Translations under genes and position numbers: made by a program
The notes under the pieces: model-generated
What the model was told of the DNA's origin: nothing
Seen by the model: only the letters and a program-made list of their open reading frames with translations
Database searches by the model: none
Source: Chrysophaeum taylorii
Taxonomy: Eukaryota; Sar; Pelagophyceae; Pelagomonadales; Pelagomonadaceae
NCBI GenBank assembly: GCA_029834535.1
Contig: JAQMWT010000551.1
Location: forward strand, 1 to 64,000
DNA: 64,000 nt
Direction: 5' to 3'
Shown: positions 1 through 11,809 of the stretch, piece by piece
Numbering within the stretch: position 1 is the stretch's first letter
Layout: each line of letters begins with the position of its first letter

Positions 1-1961
1 CATGCCTTGTCCAAGTGTATCGGCGAGGGCGTGATCGCTATGGGAAGGGCTCTGGACCCCTCTCCGGGCATTCCTCGAGGAGAAGCACCCGTCGGAGCTC
101 TACCTCACGCTCGGCCGCACGGACAAGGGGACGCGGCAGGACGCGTGCACCAACGCGGCCTGGGTCATCTTCCACAACCTCCCGTTTCTCGTCGAGTTCC
201 TCGAGAACGCGAGCTACGCGCCGCAGAACATCCTCAGGAACAACCTCTTCTCGACCTTGTCCTCGCAGGAGGTCGCCGGAGCCATTCGAGCCCGAGCGAT
301 CATCGACGACAAGCTCACGGTGCCTTTCCGATTTTTCGCCGCATCGGACGCCCTCGAGGGTTGGTCGGTTCTCGACATGGCGGGCGTTCTCGAGCGAGTG
401 CATGCCTTCTTCCAAGTCTGCCAGGATAATCCACAACTCGTTGCGACCGCCGGTTACGAGGCCTTCGACACTGAGATCGCCACCTACGCCCAGTTCCTCG
501 AGACGCGGGCCGGGTCGGCGAAGCTGTCCGTCGACGGCCAGTCCACGATCCGCGACGCCGCGCTCGCTCCGACTGACACCAATGATCCAGAGGCCAAGAC
601 CATGCTCGACGCGCTCCGGGCTGGGGCCGCGGCATGCGCCGCACGTTCGAGGGGGCAGTCTATGCGCTACGTCGGCGACGGCGACCTCGCGGCGGTCAAC
701 CAGACGTCGGAGCTCCGGAGGGCCTTCGACGGCGCGCGGCGGAACTCGAACGAGGTCGAAGGCGAGTTTGGCGTATTGAAGTATTACAACGCCTCCTACG
801 TCAACATGAGCGTCGTGAACTGCGTCGGGGTCGTCGCGTGCCAACGGGACCACATGTTCGACCGGGCCGCCACGAGTTTTACGACCAAGCGCCGGCGACG
901 CGTCGCCGACGAGGTCGCTGGTCGAACGACGAAGGCGCTCGAATGCGCGATCGAGTTGGTGGAGGACGTCTCGCCACGCTCGGCGACGACTTTCGAGGAG
1001 TGTTGATGGAGGCGGCTCGTCGTGGTCGGCAGAACCACAAGGAGCAGGCTGCCGCGCGCGCGGAGGCGGCGAAGGAGCACCATCGCCGTCGCCGCCGCGT
1101 TCGTCGAGAAGGCCCTCGAGCGCCAGGTGAACGACTACGTCAAGGCCCAGGAGGCCATGAAAGTCAAGCCTGTCGTCGACGAGCAGGCCCTCGTCGGGAG
1201 GACCTGCTCTCGACGGTCAAGAAGCGACTTGATGCGGCACTTAAGCAGATCTCGAGCGACGCTGCGCGGTCGAAGGTCCTCAAGGAGAACATCGACAGGT
1301 ACGTCGTCGGCATGGGCATGGGCGACCTCAAACCCAAGTCCTACACCTCGGACAAGGACCCGACGATCGGCTCGGCCGGTTCCAAGGCCAACATCGAATT
1401 CCTCACCGCGCACCTCGAGTACGTCTACGAGCAGATCAAGACCAACTCCCGCGAGTTGGTCGCCGAGGCGGTAGTCCCGGCGAGCGCCGACGGCAGCTGC
1501 CAGTGCTCGGGACCGCGACGGCCCAGCGTCTCGAACTCGACGCGAGGCGGCACTTGAGCGTTGACGAGCTCAAGGCCAAGGTTGAGGAGTGCCTCGCCTT
1601 TCGCCATCCGAGGAAGCGGACGCGGACGAGTGGCCGCTCGAAGCTACCGACGATTGACGTGGCGTTGGTCGGGTCACGCGTCGAGGTTCTCTGGGAGTTG
1701 TCGGGGCACCCGGGCTGCTACTGGATGCCCGGCACCATCGAGGCGGTATCCGACGAGAACTCCAAGGACGGTCGCAAGAAACTCGGGCTGGGTTGGATCT
1801 TCGTTTCCTATGACGACGGTTTCAGCGGGTGGCTCCTCGCGAACCGCCCCACCTTCTTCAACGGCTCGGCTTCCTGGCGCTTCGTGTCCGAGGACAACGA
1901 ATACGACGACGACGGAGGAGGAGGAGGAGACGCGATGGACGTCGACGACGACGACGCATAG
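1..1961 (+). mobile_element. Copy 1 of a dispersed transposase-like gene family, left end outside the window, decayed
   Basis: The order of parts matches the copy at 2.25-4.95 kb. A front segment reads TNAAWVIFHNLPFLVEFLE (about 155-215). A core block follows at 257-1006 with ARAIIDDKLTVPFRFFAAS and EGWSVLDMA, and a late motif of the form N-x-x-E-x-E-F-G-x-L-K that resembles the glutamate region of DDE transposases. Next comes a charged helical stretch (about 1080-1480, LKPKSYTSDKD). The last part, 1503-1961, is a Tudor/SH3-like domain (GSRVEVLWE, WIFVSYDDG, ANRPTFFNG) with an acidic C-terminal tail. The reading frame is not continuous, so this copy is probably not functional. Repetition in the window is seen directly; transposase identity is inferred from family patterns and could be wrong. 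Confidence 0.5.
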
Positions 1962-2249
1962 CTGCGCGTCGCCGGGCACGCGCCGTCTCCCGAGGATGCC
2001 CGGAAAGACGAGGACACTAGAACTGGCCCCAGCGAACAAAAGGCGCCGTCTAAAAACGCCCACACGACCCTCTGGGCCTACGGACATTGATGCGCCGGTT
2101 GTTGTATTTGGATGCCATGGCGCCGTGCAGAGTAGCCACCTAGCCCCCGCCCTCCACCGAGGCGCCAAAATACCTCACTCCCAAGTAGATTCGCCAAATC
2201 GGCAGCGCGACTCGTTCCAAGATAAAATCGGCACCATTTTGGGTCAACT

Positions 2250-4944
2250 TGGCGACGGAAAAAAAAGCCCGCCAATCCTTGGGGATTTTCGGCCCCGGCG
2301 CGGGACCCCGAGTTCCTTATCCGACCCTACCAAGAAGCCCCCTCCTAACAAAAAGCCTCCAAGTCCTCGCTCCCCGTCTTACTACGACATCAATGACAGT
2401 TCTAAGCCCAAGGCCACCCCTGTCACCCCACCGAAGATCAAGCAACGTCCCCGTGCTACTCCTGTCACCCCTGACAAACGCGAGCACCCGCATCTTCGCA
2501 AGGTCACATTCCACACAACCTCATCCACCCAAACCACCTACTCCTGCGCTCGCAAATCTCAAAAAACGTCGTGCAACGGTGTTGATACTGCTGAGGCCGC
2601 TGCTCGAGAGGAGCGGCTCAAGGTGCTGATCAACCGACACAAAGACGCCAAGTCCAAGCAGCGCTCCCGTGACGCCGAGAAGCTCGAAGCCAAGATTGCC
2701 GAGCTCGAGGCCACCCGGCAGCAGACGGACGAGGTGGCCAGGGAAGCGGCCGCGGCCGCCGAGAGACGCACCCGTGCTCGGCTCTCGCGTTCGAACCCGA
2801 ATGAGTATCGCAAGCTCCAGTCCAGCTATGCCGACGTCAACAAGCTCAACCGCGAGCAGCTTCGATTGGATCTCTTCGCCGTCGCCGAAGGGCGCACCGA
2901 GGCCAAGGAGGAGGAGGTCGGGCGGCTGCAAAAGCGAGTCGAAGACCTTGAGCATCAACGTGCACAGATCTGGGTACCTTCGGGCGCCGGTGCCGTCTCT
3001 GGGACGCCCTGGACGTCCAAGCTCCGGCGGCTGTACATGAAGATTTTGGCACTTCGCGTGCCACCGGCCGAGATCTCCGAGACTGTCGCGTCGGTCGTCT
3101 TAGCGGTGCTGGGTCCCGGGCTGGCCGCGGAGCTCGAACTGCCGAGTACGGATTTCGCGCGTAAGCTTCGCGGCGAGATGGGCCCACTCCAGGAACTTCT
3201 GGTCGCCTTGGAGCTCAACGAATCCGGTGCGTCGCCTCGGTGGCCACGGACGCCTCGCCTATGGACGGCATCGAGATCGGGACGGCGCACATCACGACCA
3301 AGAACGGCAAGGACATGATGCTGCCACGCACCCTTACCTCCTTATTATACGCCCGCGCCGTCATAGATGACGAGTTTACCGTCCCTTTCCGCTTCTTTGC
3401 AGCCTCTACGGAGCTCGAGGGCTGGACCGTCCTGGACATGGCGCCGATCCTGGACGATACGCGCGCCTTCTTCCGCACGTGCGTCGACAAGCCGGACAAG
3501 GTGGCTACTCTCGACTACTACCAGGCCTTGGACGTCAACGAGGAGATCGAGGCCTACCAGGAGTTTTCGGCCGTCCGCTCTGAGTCAACGAAACGCTCAG
3601 TCGATGGCAAGACCTCGATCCGCGACGTCGCGGCCGTCCGCGACATCATCTTCGGTGAGCTCGACCCGCAGATCAAGGGTGTCGTGCTCAAGATCATTAA
3701 GGCCTGGGGCGAGGGCTGCCTCCACACCTTCGACATTGGTCAGGCGACGAAGCGCTATGTGGACGGCGGCAGATGAGCTCAAGACGGCGTACGCTGGCTC
3801 GACACGTCACACGAACCGCTGCGAAAGCCAATTTGGAGGCGCCAAGGACCACCACGGCAGAATATTTCCCTCGAGCAACACCTATTCACCTCCCGGGCGG
3901 GCCGGTTGGCAGCCGGAACGTTCGCAGTGGGACGGGGTATGGCCGGGGGGCGAAGACGGAAGGTTATCGACGAGTTGGTTGTCAGTCACATCGCGGTCTC
4001 CTCGTCGCATGGCGACAAGCTTGATGGTCAGTCTCCGCCGACCGACCTTTCGGCGCTGCTCGTCGACAGGCCCGTGATTCCGGAGTCAGCACGAAGCTGC
4101 CCAAGAGCGCCGTCGCGACAAGGATCGAGAGGCACGGGAGAAGGCGCTCAACCGCCAAGTCGAGGCTTTGGTGGCCAAGGCGAAGTCGGCCCTCGAGGTC
4201 ACGCCCATCATCGTCGAATCGGATCTCCACGATGGGCGCGTGACTCTGCAAAAAATCACTCTCGAGCTTTCCACTTACCTTGCTTCGCTCTCGTCGGACG
4301 CAGAACGATCCCGCGCGCTGAGTGGGCAGATCAATCGCCATGTCTTGGGCATACCGGGGCTGAAAGAGCTCCGTCCCAAATCCTACGCGTCGACGACTGA
4401 CGGAAATATCGGCAAGGCCAGCAGTACGGTAAACGTGGCCTAAGTTCCTGACCGAAACAAACTGGAGCGGATTTTTTCGACCAACAAATCTGAGAAAGAA
4501 GCTTTTCCCGTTAGTGTATTATGAGGCCGCGGTGCTGTCGGAGCAGCGACGGTGCTTGCCCGAGTTTGGTACATCGACCGATCTCCGTCGTTCTCTCGAG
4601 GCCCGTCGGCTCGCGAGCGACGAGGATCTCCATGCCCAAGCCGACGAGCGAATCGCGAAGCGGAAGCGACCTGCAGCTCCGACACGACAGCGATGCCGAC
4701 GTTCGACGACAATCTGATCGGCAAACGCGCGGAGGTGCGTAGAGGTACGAAGATCTCTACTGGAATCAATCGGGGCGTTATCGATGCTGTCAACAAACCC
4801 GGGATGCACGGGTTGCAACGTTGCTACGGCTGGATTTACATCGTCTACGAGAGGGAGGATAAAGAGACCTGGTTCAACGCGAACCGCCCCTCGTACTTGA
4901 ACGGCTCCAAGGCCACCAACTCCTGGCTTTGTAATGGACCCTGA
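2250..4944 (+). mobile_element. Copy 2 of the same transposase-like family
   Basis: An open stretch up to 3318 codes for a Pro/Ser/Lys-rich region (about 2290-2500), a long coiled coil rich in Ala, Glu and Lys (about 2600-2960), and a helical block with LRRLYMKILALRVPPAEI ending in ATDASPMDGIEIG. That last string looks like the first acidic segment of a DDE transposase (inference). The second frame, 3240-3776, continues with the core RAVIDDEFTVPFRFFAAS and EGWTVLDMA found also in copy 1. A motif TNRCESQFGGAKDHHG follows at about 3820, then a charged helical block (4168-4443, LRPKSYASTTDG). The Tudor/SH3-like end lies at about 4690-4944 (GKRAEVRRG, WIYIVYERED, NANRPSYLNG). Frames change between blocks; short introns are possible, but the tail looks decayed. 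Confidence 0.5.
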
Positions 4945-5290
4945 ACCTCTCGTCGACGTGGAAGACTATCCCGAGCGCTCGGGCGCCCGCAAGCTGAGCC
5001 CAAGGATGAAGACGACGATATGTGTCGTCCCGACGCAACGGGCCCCTAGACGAGCCCCGGACAGGTTCTAGCCGAGGTCGCGTCTCCGACTCACTTCCTC
5101 ACTCCAAACTCAACGGCACCCGCCCCCCAGCTTCCCTGCACATTGTTGACGCCGCAACGCGTCTTATAGCGCCTCACGTGTATCGTATACTGCCCAGAAC
5201 GCAACGCCTCGGATGACCATTATCAGCGCTATAGCAGAGTGAGATATAAAGTCCGGCAGGCCGGATGGTAAATAAAGAACAACAAGGGTA

Positions 5291-5322
<32 letters not shown>

Positions 5323-5382
5323 TTATTTATTTGTTTGTTTATTTGTTTGTTTATTTATTAGTTAGTTTTAACAAAAATAAAT
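4945..5382. other. Intergenic stretch ahead of the DEG9-like gene
   Basis: No gene is visible. It holds a possible TATA-like string (gatataaag at about 5240) and a run of TTTA/TTTG repeats from 5291 to 5372 that lies directly before the protease start codon and forms its probable 5' leader. Confidence 0.4.
5291..5372. repeat. (TTTA)n/(TTTG)n microsatellite
   Basis: Tetranucleotide tract of TTTA units shading into TTTG units, ending about 10 bp before the start codon of the protease. Confidence 0.9.
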
Positions 5383-7053
5383 ATGGGGCCGCCTCGCGAT
5401 GAACCGCATCATCATCCAAAGCCCGAGAAACTGGAGCGCGCCGAGCCGATCGACGAACTGGAGAACGCGTTGAAGAGCGTGATGAAGATCTACGTGACCC
5501 TCGTCGAGCCCGACTACACGCAGCCGTGGACCGTGTTCATGGAGGAAGAATGTACTGGTTCAGGCTTCGCTATCGACGTCGGCGAGCTCGTGATCGTGAC
5601 GAACGCCCACGTGGTCGCGTCCCACGCCGACATCCGAATCCGAAAGTTCGGCCAGGTCCACAAGTGGAAGGCGCGGTCTCTGGTAATCGCTCACACGGCG
5701 GACGTCGCGCTCCTCGCGGTCGAGGACGCGAGATTCTGGAAGGGCGTGGAGCCCCTCGAGTTTGGCGATCTCCCGCGGCTTTACGAAACCGTCAAGTGCG
5801 TCGGGTATACGATGGGCGGCGATAACGCGTGCGTGACGCGGGGCGTGGTGAGCCGGGTGGACACGACGTCTTACGTCCGCGGCGCCGAGCAGCTGCTGGT
5901 AGTGCAGATCGACGCGGCCATTAATTCCGGAAATAGTGGCGGGCCCGCCCTCGACGACAACTCGCGCGTCGCGGGGGTCGCATTTTCGGGGTACGCGGGG
6001 ACCGCCGACAACATTGGATACATAATCCCTAGGGTCGTCGTGTCGAACGTCGTGGACGAATACCTCAAAACAAAAAAATGGGCGGGACTCTGCAATCTCG
6101 GCATATCTACCCAATCCTGCGAGAATCCTGCGCTCCGGAAGCGACTCAAGATGGACGATGTTACGGGCGTGTTGGTGACGCGGGTGGCGGCGCTTGGTTG
6201 TTGTGCCAAGGCTGGAGTGAAGGCGGGGGACGTTTTGATATCGTTGGACTCGGTCTCGGTGGCCAACGACGGCACGGTTCCCCTCCGCGGCTCGGAACGC
6301 GTCCACGCCGACCACCTCGTCACCTCCAAATTGTCTGGCAAGGAGATCGACGTAGAGATTTTGAGGGACGGCGATGCTATTCGGCTGAGGGCGACGTTGT
6401 CACCGCTTCCTCGCTTAGTACCTCTAGTCGACGGCTTCGACGCCGATCCCGCCTACGTCGTCGTCGGTGGTCTGGTGTTGATGGCTCTGTCGGTACCCCT
6501 CATTTCGGCGATGAGCGACGACGACGACGACTCGTTTGATCTGCGCTTTGCGGACTACTTGGAGAAGGACAAGGCAGAACCCGACGCGCAGATCGTAGTA
6601 TGGACGCAGACTTTGTCTCACGACGTCAACTTCGGCTACAATCAGCTCTGCCACCATCTCCCGCGCCTCCACCGCTTAAACTCGGAACCCGTCAAATCCC
6701 TGGCGCACGTCGTCTCGATGACGGCGACTCCGGCTCAATCATCAACAACCTTTTGGGAGTTCGAGTTTTTACCCCCCGGAGGCGCCTCGCCCGTCCTCGT
6801 CGTCGTCGACGCCGAGGCTTCGCAAGCTGCCGAACCTGCCCTCCTCAAGCGCTCCAAGGTCCCCGCCCCCTACTCCCCCGACCTCAAACTCACAAAGCCC
6901 AAGCCGCGCCGCCCCCGCAACCGCAACAAGCACCATCATCCCCCAAAAAAGTCCCCCAAAAACCACGCGGACTCTACTACCGCGGACGCGACGACGACCT
7001 CTTCTTCCGGGGACCCCCCGGCTACTACTGCTGGTGAGGGGGGTCCTCCGCCC

Positions 7054-7086
<33 letters not shown>

Positions 7087-7110
7087 AACGGCACGGATGA
7101 CACTACCTAG
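5383..7110 (+). CDS. DEG9/HtrA-family serine protease
   Basis: ATP-independent trypsin-like protease of 575 residues in one exon, starting at the first ATG. The catalytic triad is visible: His76 in TNAHVV, Asp107 in HTADVALL and Ser185 in NSGNSGGPAL. A PDZ domain follows (about 240-335, GVLVTRVAALGCCAKAGVKAGDVL). The C-terminal part (about 350-480, with VVVGGLVLMALSVP and HDVNFGYNQL) matches the PDZ2-like region of plant DEG9/DEG10 rather than bacterial DegP. There is no obvious signal or transit peptide. The tail is basic and Pro-rich (about 520-545), then poly-Gln coded by CAA repeats. Arabidopsis DEG9 is reported as nucleolar, and the basic tail would suit a nuclear site (inference). Family assignment is firm; location and substrates are not known. 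Confidence 0.9.
7060..7087 (+). repeat. (CAA)n tract coding poly-Gln
   Basis: About nine to ten CAA codons near the 3' end of the protease gene give a C-terminal poly-Gln run. A matching (GTT)n run follows at about 7157-7171 in the 3' flank. Confidence 0.85.
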
Positions 7111-7334
7111 AGCGAGTGAGCGAGTGAGTGAGTGAGAGTGAGTGTTTCTCTTTTTGTTGTTGTTGTTGTTGGAGACAACAACAACGCCCCTGATGGAGGT
7201 GGCGTTGCTTGCTCTAAATGGACGATGCCCAAGACAAGACACAAGGCAAGACAAGGCAAGACCTGACGACAGGGCTCTCGTTGTGGGTGGACCGCACTGC
7301 GCGTCCTCCTAAATACCTCTTATTATCGATTGAA

Positions 7335-8399
7335 TTACGTAGCCTGCAAGAGGGCTGCGCAGGTCGAGGGCTTTGGAGCCGGGGTCGGGACGATTGAGTC
7401 CTCGAGGATGCAGTCGCACGGGCTGCTGCTGCTGCCGTTGTTGACAGCAGCAGCAGCACCAACAACAAGGTCCGCGCACGCCGCCTTTGTCGCGTACTTG
7501 CTGTTGAGGAGCGGTATGATCTCACTGGTAAGGGCGTGCCACTTGTAGAACGCGGCCGAGCCGCCGTACGTTAGCCTGAACGGCGACCCCGTCGCCTCTC
7601 GCTTCACCTCACACACCCCCAGCACGGCCGTCGTCTCGTCCCCAAACGCAAAGGGACAAAAGTAGCTCTCGAGGACGTCCATGTCGGAATTCGCGTACAC
7701 CAGAAAATCGCCGATTTGTGCCTTAACTTTGAGATCGACAAAAACGTCGATCGACGGCTCCAACAGAAACGCCGTCTTCGCCATGCCAATGTAGCCGCGT
7801 TCGCCGCAGTCGAACGCGCCGACAAGAGGGCTGGCGGACGGAAGGCCGAGCGGAAACGTGCCGAGTTCAAAATAAACGATCCGAGAAAATCCTTCCAATA
7901 ACCACAAAACGAACTTGTAGTACGAGAGCGCACCCGAGAGACGGCCTGCTGTTTCGAGAGGCGGGTCTCCGGCGGACGCAAGCTCGACGTACTGCCCCGC
8001 GAGCTCGGCGTCTTCGACGGTCTCGAACTCCGTATAGATGTCGTGCGGGTCGAAGACGGCCGCGGGCACGTCGACGGGGCTCAAGCCCGCGTTGCACAGC
8101 GTCCTTTGGACGTTGACCGAGACGGGCGCGAGGGCGAACGCGGCGCCAAATCCCGCCTTTCTGGCAGCACAAGCGAGGAGCTCGGCGGCGTCCACGACGC
8201 TGTCCGTTATAAAGTCGTTCGCGTAAATGGTGAACAGCGCGAGCCCGCCTTCAAGCGCTTTCGCATTCTCGAGCGTATCGGGACAGTTCGGGTTGTCGTA
8301 ACTGAGCCCCAGACTGCTCGGGACAGGCGTCGCGTACGTCGGCGACGGCGTCTCGCCCGTCGCGACCACCGCCAATACTACTACGACAAGCCATCGCAT
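7335..8399 (-). CDS. Secreted protein with a degenerate GT8-like core
   Basis: 354 residues from the ATG that begins MRWLVVVVLAVVATGE, a clear signal peptide; the longer upstream frame adds only poor sequence. The middle contains YYKFVLWLLEGFSRIVYFELG. This resembles the K-x-x-W-x-L-x-x-Y-x-R-V-x-Y-x-D-x-D segment of GT8 glycogenin/galactinol-type glycosyltransferases, but both acidic metal-binding positions are altered (ELGTFPL), so catalysis is doubtful. Several Cys residues, including CGERGY and a C-terminal CDC, fit an extracellular or lumenal protein. It ends in a Thr/Pro/Ser-rich tail. The gene is convergent with the protease. Family identity is weak; the secreted nature is well supported. 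Confidence 0.45.
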   Translation of the reverse strand: MRWLVVVVLAVVATGETPSPTYATPVPSSLGLSYDNPNCPDTLENAKALEGGLALFTIYANDFITDSVVDAAELLACAARKAGFGAAFALAPVSVNVQRTLCNAGLSPVDVPAAVFDPHDIYTEFETVEDAELAGQYVELASAGDPPLETAGRLSGALSYYKFVLWLLEGFSRIVYFELGTFPLGLPSASPLVGAFDCGERGYIGMAKTAFLLEPSIDVFVDLKVKAQIGDFLVYANSDMDVLESYFCPFAFGDETTAVLGVCEVKREATGSPFRLTYGGSAAFYKWHALTSEIIPLLNSKYATKAACADLVVGAAAAVNNGSSSSPCDCILEDSIVPTPAPKPSTCAALLQAT

Positions 8400-9027
8400 G
8401 GTGTGCCCGTTGCCAACGATTTTTTTCGGAGCGCTATCGAGTCGGTTAATGATAGTAAGACTTACGAATCTTCCCGGCACGCTGGGAAGAGGGCACTCAC
8501 TTGTTCAAAAAAGTTGAAGGTATAAAAAAGTCTCGCGACACAGCCAACGCCCGGCGCGCATCTATCTTTTGGTTAGGTTATGATGTGGTCGTCTTTCAGG
8601 AGGGAAACTGCGTTATGCCCACGCAAAATGCAACAGAGAGGTGCCCGTGCGACGCCGTGATTTTGCTCGCCTCGCCGCGCTAATTGGGCGCATCGCACGA
8701 CAACCTGGCACGCGCTGAGACAAGGTGATAATAGGTGCACGTTGGCCGCCGCGCTGCGCAGTGCGACTTTGATGAGTACGGGCGAAGATCGCAGCGGCAC
8801 ACCACCAGATCCTCGTCGCGACATCGAGATCAACACCCCCGGCGCGGCAGGGCTTTGGTTGGGGGGGGGGGGTGAAAGTTAGAAAGGGGTGTGTGTGTGG
8901 GGAGCATGAAGGATGTGGGTGGGTTTGTGGGGCAGGAGGGATGTGCTTGACGGGCGGAGATAAGTACGCGGGACCTACTCGGGGTCATCGCCGAGTCGGG
9001 GGGGGGGGCGAGGAGCGCTGCTGGTGA
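8400..9027. other. Intergenic stretch, no gene recognised
   Basis: Only short unconvincing frames are present. It contains a G homopolymer at about 8861-8872, a TG-rich run at about 8888-8900 and a second G run at about 9000-9008. Confidence 0.4.
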
Positions 9028-9551
9028 CTACGACGATTGCCCTCTCTTTCCCCCTAAAAATTGGAAGATCGCAGCCTCGTCTCCAGGTCGTTTAGCTTCC
9101 CTGCGACTCTCGCGGCATACGGCGTGGCGCAGACGATCACTCTCGCGTTCGTCCTCGAGCACGCGCATCGCGTCCTCGTCGCCGGCGTGCGCTTCTTCTA
9201 GACGATCATCGCGCCGCCGCGCAATCGCAATACGCTTGGCCTCGCGTTGACGCTCAAGCAGCATCGCCGCATCCTTGTCGCCGGCGGCAACAGCTTCACG
9301 ACGAGCGGCCCGCAAAAACCCCATCTTGTCGCGACGGACCGCACGTTCGCGCTCGAGAACCATTCCACTCCTGGGCTTTGACACTCGAGTACCAGTTCCT
9401 TTTCAAAGAAACTTGCGCCTCTTTCGTTTTCCCGCACGATATCCCGCCTCGCCGAGCGCCGGACGGTTTGTCTCGTCATCGCGGGCCGCGCGGCGGTCCG
9501 CCGTCGCTCTCCACGAAGCGGTTCACCGCGAGAAAAACCGGAAGACGTCAT
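9028..9551 (-). pseudogene. Charged Arg/Glu/Asp repeat fragment, possibly Helitron N-terminal relic
   Basis: Two overlapping minus-strand frames (9198-9551 from an ATG, 9028-9384) join into a highly charged sequence built on an irregular repeat of about 30 residues: GDKDAAMLLERQREAKR then GDEDAMRVLEDERESDR. Arg-rich repeats of this kind occur in front of the replicase/helicase part of some oomycete and animal Helitron or PIF1-like proteins. With three helicase fragments just to the right, a Helitron origin is plausible, but this is inference. It is not an intact gene. Confidence 0.3.
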
Positions 9552-9711
9552 GAGCAGTCTTGCGTCCTATAGGTAATTTCTCTTTCTAGCAAGTGACTTA
9601 TGGCTTATCTTTTTTCTTTATCTTCTTTCTTTCTGTTTGATCTAAAAAGAAAACACGGAGGACAGACACGCACATTGAACTTCCCGTTTCTTGCGATCCG
9701 TTTAGTATGCA

Positions 9712-10740
9712 ACAAGTGCAGGCCAGTAAGCTCACCTAGTCCCAATCTCTAACCCCAGTAAGTTCACCTGGTCCCAGTAAGCTCACCTAGTCCCAATCTC
9801 TAACCCCAGTAAGTTCGGTGTCAGCGCACTCGTGCTCACACCCACTCACCCCACTCTCCTTCGAGCTCGTCGCTCTCACCTCCGCCAATCTATGCTGCTT
9901 TAATCCGTACACGCCGCTAGCCTTTGCGTTCACTCTAAAAACCCCAGTAAGTTCACTTGGTCCCAGTAAGTTCACCTGGTCACTAAGTTCACCTAGTCCC
10001 AATCTCAAACCCCAGTAAGTTCACCTGGTCCCAGTAAGTTCACCTACCGTGCGCGTGTAGACGCCGGGAGGGGGCTTATCGGTATTGCGCAGCACGTGTA
10101 GGGTGGAGTCGTCGACCCAGAGAGATCTCCTCGGGGATGCCGATCGACAGAGAGCCACGTAGAGCTGGACGTGGCAGAAGACGGGCTTGGGAAAGAGGAC
10201 GCCGACCTCGCGGGGCGTCTGGCCCTGGCTCTTGGTGATCGTTTGGCGTCGGCGGGCCTTACGGGATACAGGTTGGAGGAGCCTCGGTGACAACGACACG
10301 ATCGATCATGTATCTGGTACCGTTGCAGTGGCCGAGCGACGGGTCGAGGTTGCGAAGACTTTAAGCTCGCGATCAAAGTCAGCATGCCGTTGGTTGTCAG
10401 GGAGTTCAAAACTCGACTGTAAAGAGCGAGGCGTCGGCTTCCGACCCAACCTAGTCGGCCGAAAAGAACTCCGACGCCTCGTCTTCGGGAAAAAAAGGCC
10501 GCGGTCATGCGCGCGTTGTCAGCATCGACAACATCGTTTCGACGGGGCGTGAGAATGGCGCGCTGAAAGAGCCGCCGCGGGTCGTGGAAATAGTCTGCGA
10601 GGTCGCCGTAGACGGCTTGGAGGATCACTGTCTGGCTCTCGCGCCTACCTGATCCTTACTCTCGCGCCTACCTGATCCTTACCCTAAATCGAGGGACAAA
10701 CAAACAGACAGACAGACAAACATCTGTCGATTAGTAGTTA
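9712..10740 (-). mobile_element. Helitron/PIF1-helicase-type repeat unit A
   Basis: First of three direct copies that share ends: plus-strand start acaagtgcaggccagtaag and end catctgtcgattagtagtta. The minus strand carries the C-terminal part of a PIF1/Helitron-type helicase (10021-10628): GDLADYFHDPRR, ILTPRRNDVVDADNARM, LNSLTTNG, then TITKSQGQTPREVGV and HVQLYVALCRSASPRR. These match the late SF1B helicase motifs of Helitron and PIF1 proteins (NDDVDxLN, INKSQGQT, LYVALSR). The frame breaks between the two halves and there is no upstream helicase or Rep part, so it is a truncated non-autonomous derivative. Its right end abuts unit B. Confidence 0.6.
9720..10050. repeat. Array of CCAGTAAGTTCACCTGGTC-type short repeats (unit A)
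   Basis: Irregular direct repeats of about 17-19 bp with core ccagtaagttcacctggtc, interrupted by a 100-bp unique insert, at the helicase-C-terminal end of the unit. Comparable arrays occur at about 10745-11100 and 12900-13330. The unit is an imperfect palindrome (ccag...ctgg). Confidence 0.7.
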
Positions 10741-11809
10741 CAAGTGCAGGCCAGTAAGTTCACCTACTCCCAATCTCTAACCCCAGTAAGTTCACCTGGT
10801 CCCAGTAAGTTTCTTGAATTTTTTTGAATAAGCAAGTTCACCTAGTCCGAATCTCTAACCCCAGTAAGTTCGGCGTAAACCCACTCGTGCTCACACCCCA
10901 CTCCTTCGAGCTCGTCGCTCTCGCCTCCGCCAATCCAAGCGGCCTTGATCCGCACACGCCGCTAACCTTTGAGTTTACTCTAAAACCCCCAGTAAGCTCA
11001 TCTGGTCCCAGTAAGTTCACCTGGTCACTAAGTTCACCTAATCCCTAATCCCAATCTCAAACCCCAGTAAGTTCACCTGGTCCCAGTAAGTTCACCTACA
11101 GTGCGCGTGTAGACGCCGGGAGGGGGCTTATCGGTATTGCGCAGCACGTGTGGGGTAGGGTGGAGTCGTCGACTCAGAAGAGGATATCCTCGGGGTTGCC
11201 GATCGACAGAGAGCCACGTAGAGCTGGACGTGGCAGAAGACGGGCTTGTGGGCAAGAGGACGCCGACCTCGCGGGGCGTCTGGCCCTGGCTCTTGGTGAT
11301 CGTTTGGCGTCGGCGGGCCTTACGGGATACAGGTTGGAGGAGCCTCGGTGACAACGACACGATCGATCATGTATCTGGTACCGTTGCAGTGGCCGTGCGA
11401 CGGGTCGAGGTTGCGAAGACTTTAAGCTCGCGATCAAAGTCAGCATGCCGTTGGTTGTCAGGGAGTTGAAAACTCGACTGTAAAGAGCGAGGCGTCGGCT
11501 TCCGACCCAACCTAGTCGGCCGAAAAGAACTCCGACGCCTCGTCTTCGGGAAAAAAAGGCCGCGGTCATGCGCGCGTTGTCAGCATCGACAACATCGTTT
11601 CGACGGGGCGTGAGAATGGCGCGCTGAAAGAGCCGCCGCGGGTCGTGGAAATAGTCTGCGAGGTCGCCGTAGACGGCTTGGAGGATCACTGTCTGGCTCT
11701 CGCGCCTACCTGATCCTTACTCTCGCGCCTATCTGATCCTTACCCTAAATCGAGGGACAAACAAACAGACAGACAGACAGACAGACAAACATCTGTCGAT
11801 TAGTAGTTA
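10740..11809 (-). mobile_element. Helitron/PIF1-helicase-type repeat unit B
   Basis: Directly follows unit A in the same orientation with the same ends, and is nearly identical to it over the helicase part (11073-11689 on the minus strand). It differs by small indels, for example where unit B reads Ser-Gln-Ala-Arg in place of unit A's Pro-Lys-Pro-Val, and by a longer GACA microsatellite near 11765-11785. The high similarity suggests recent tandem duplication or repeated insertion. Confidence 0.6.
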
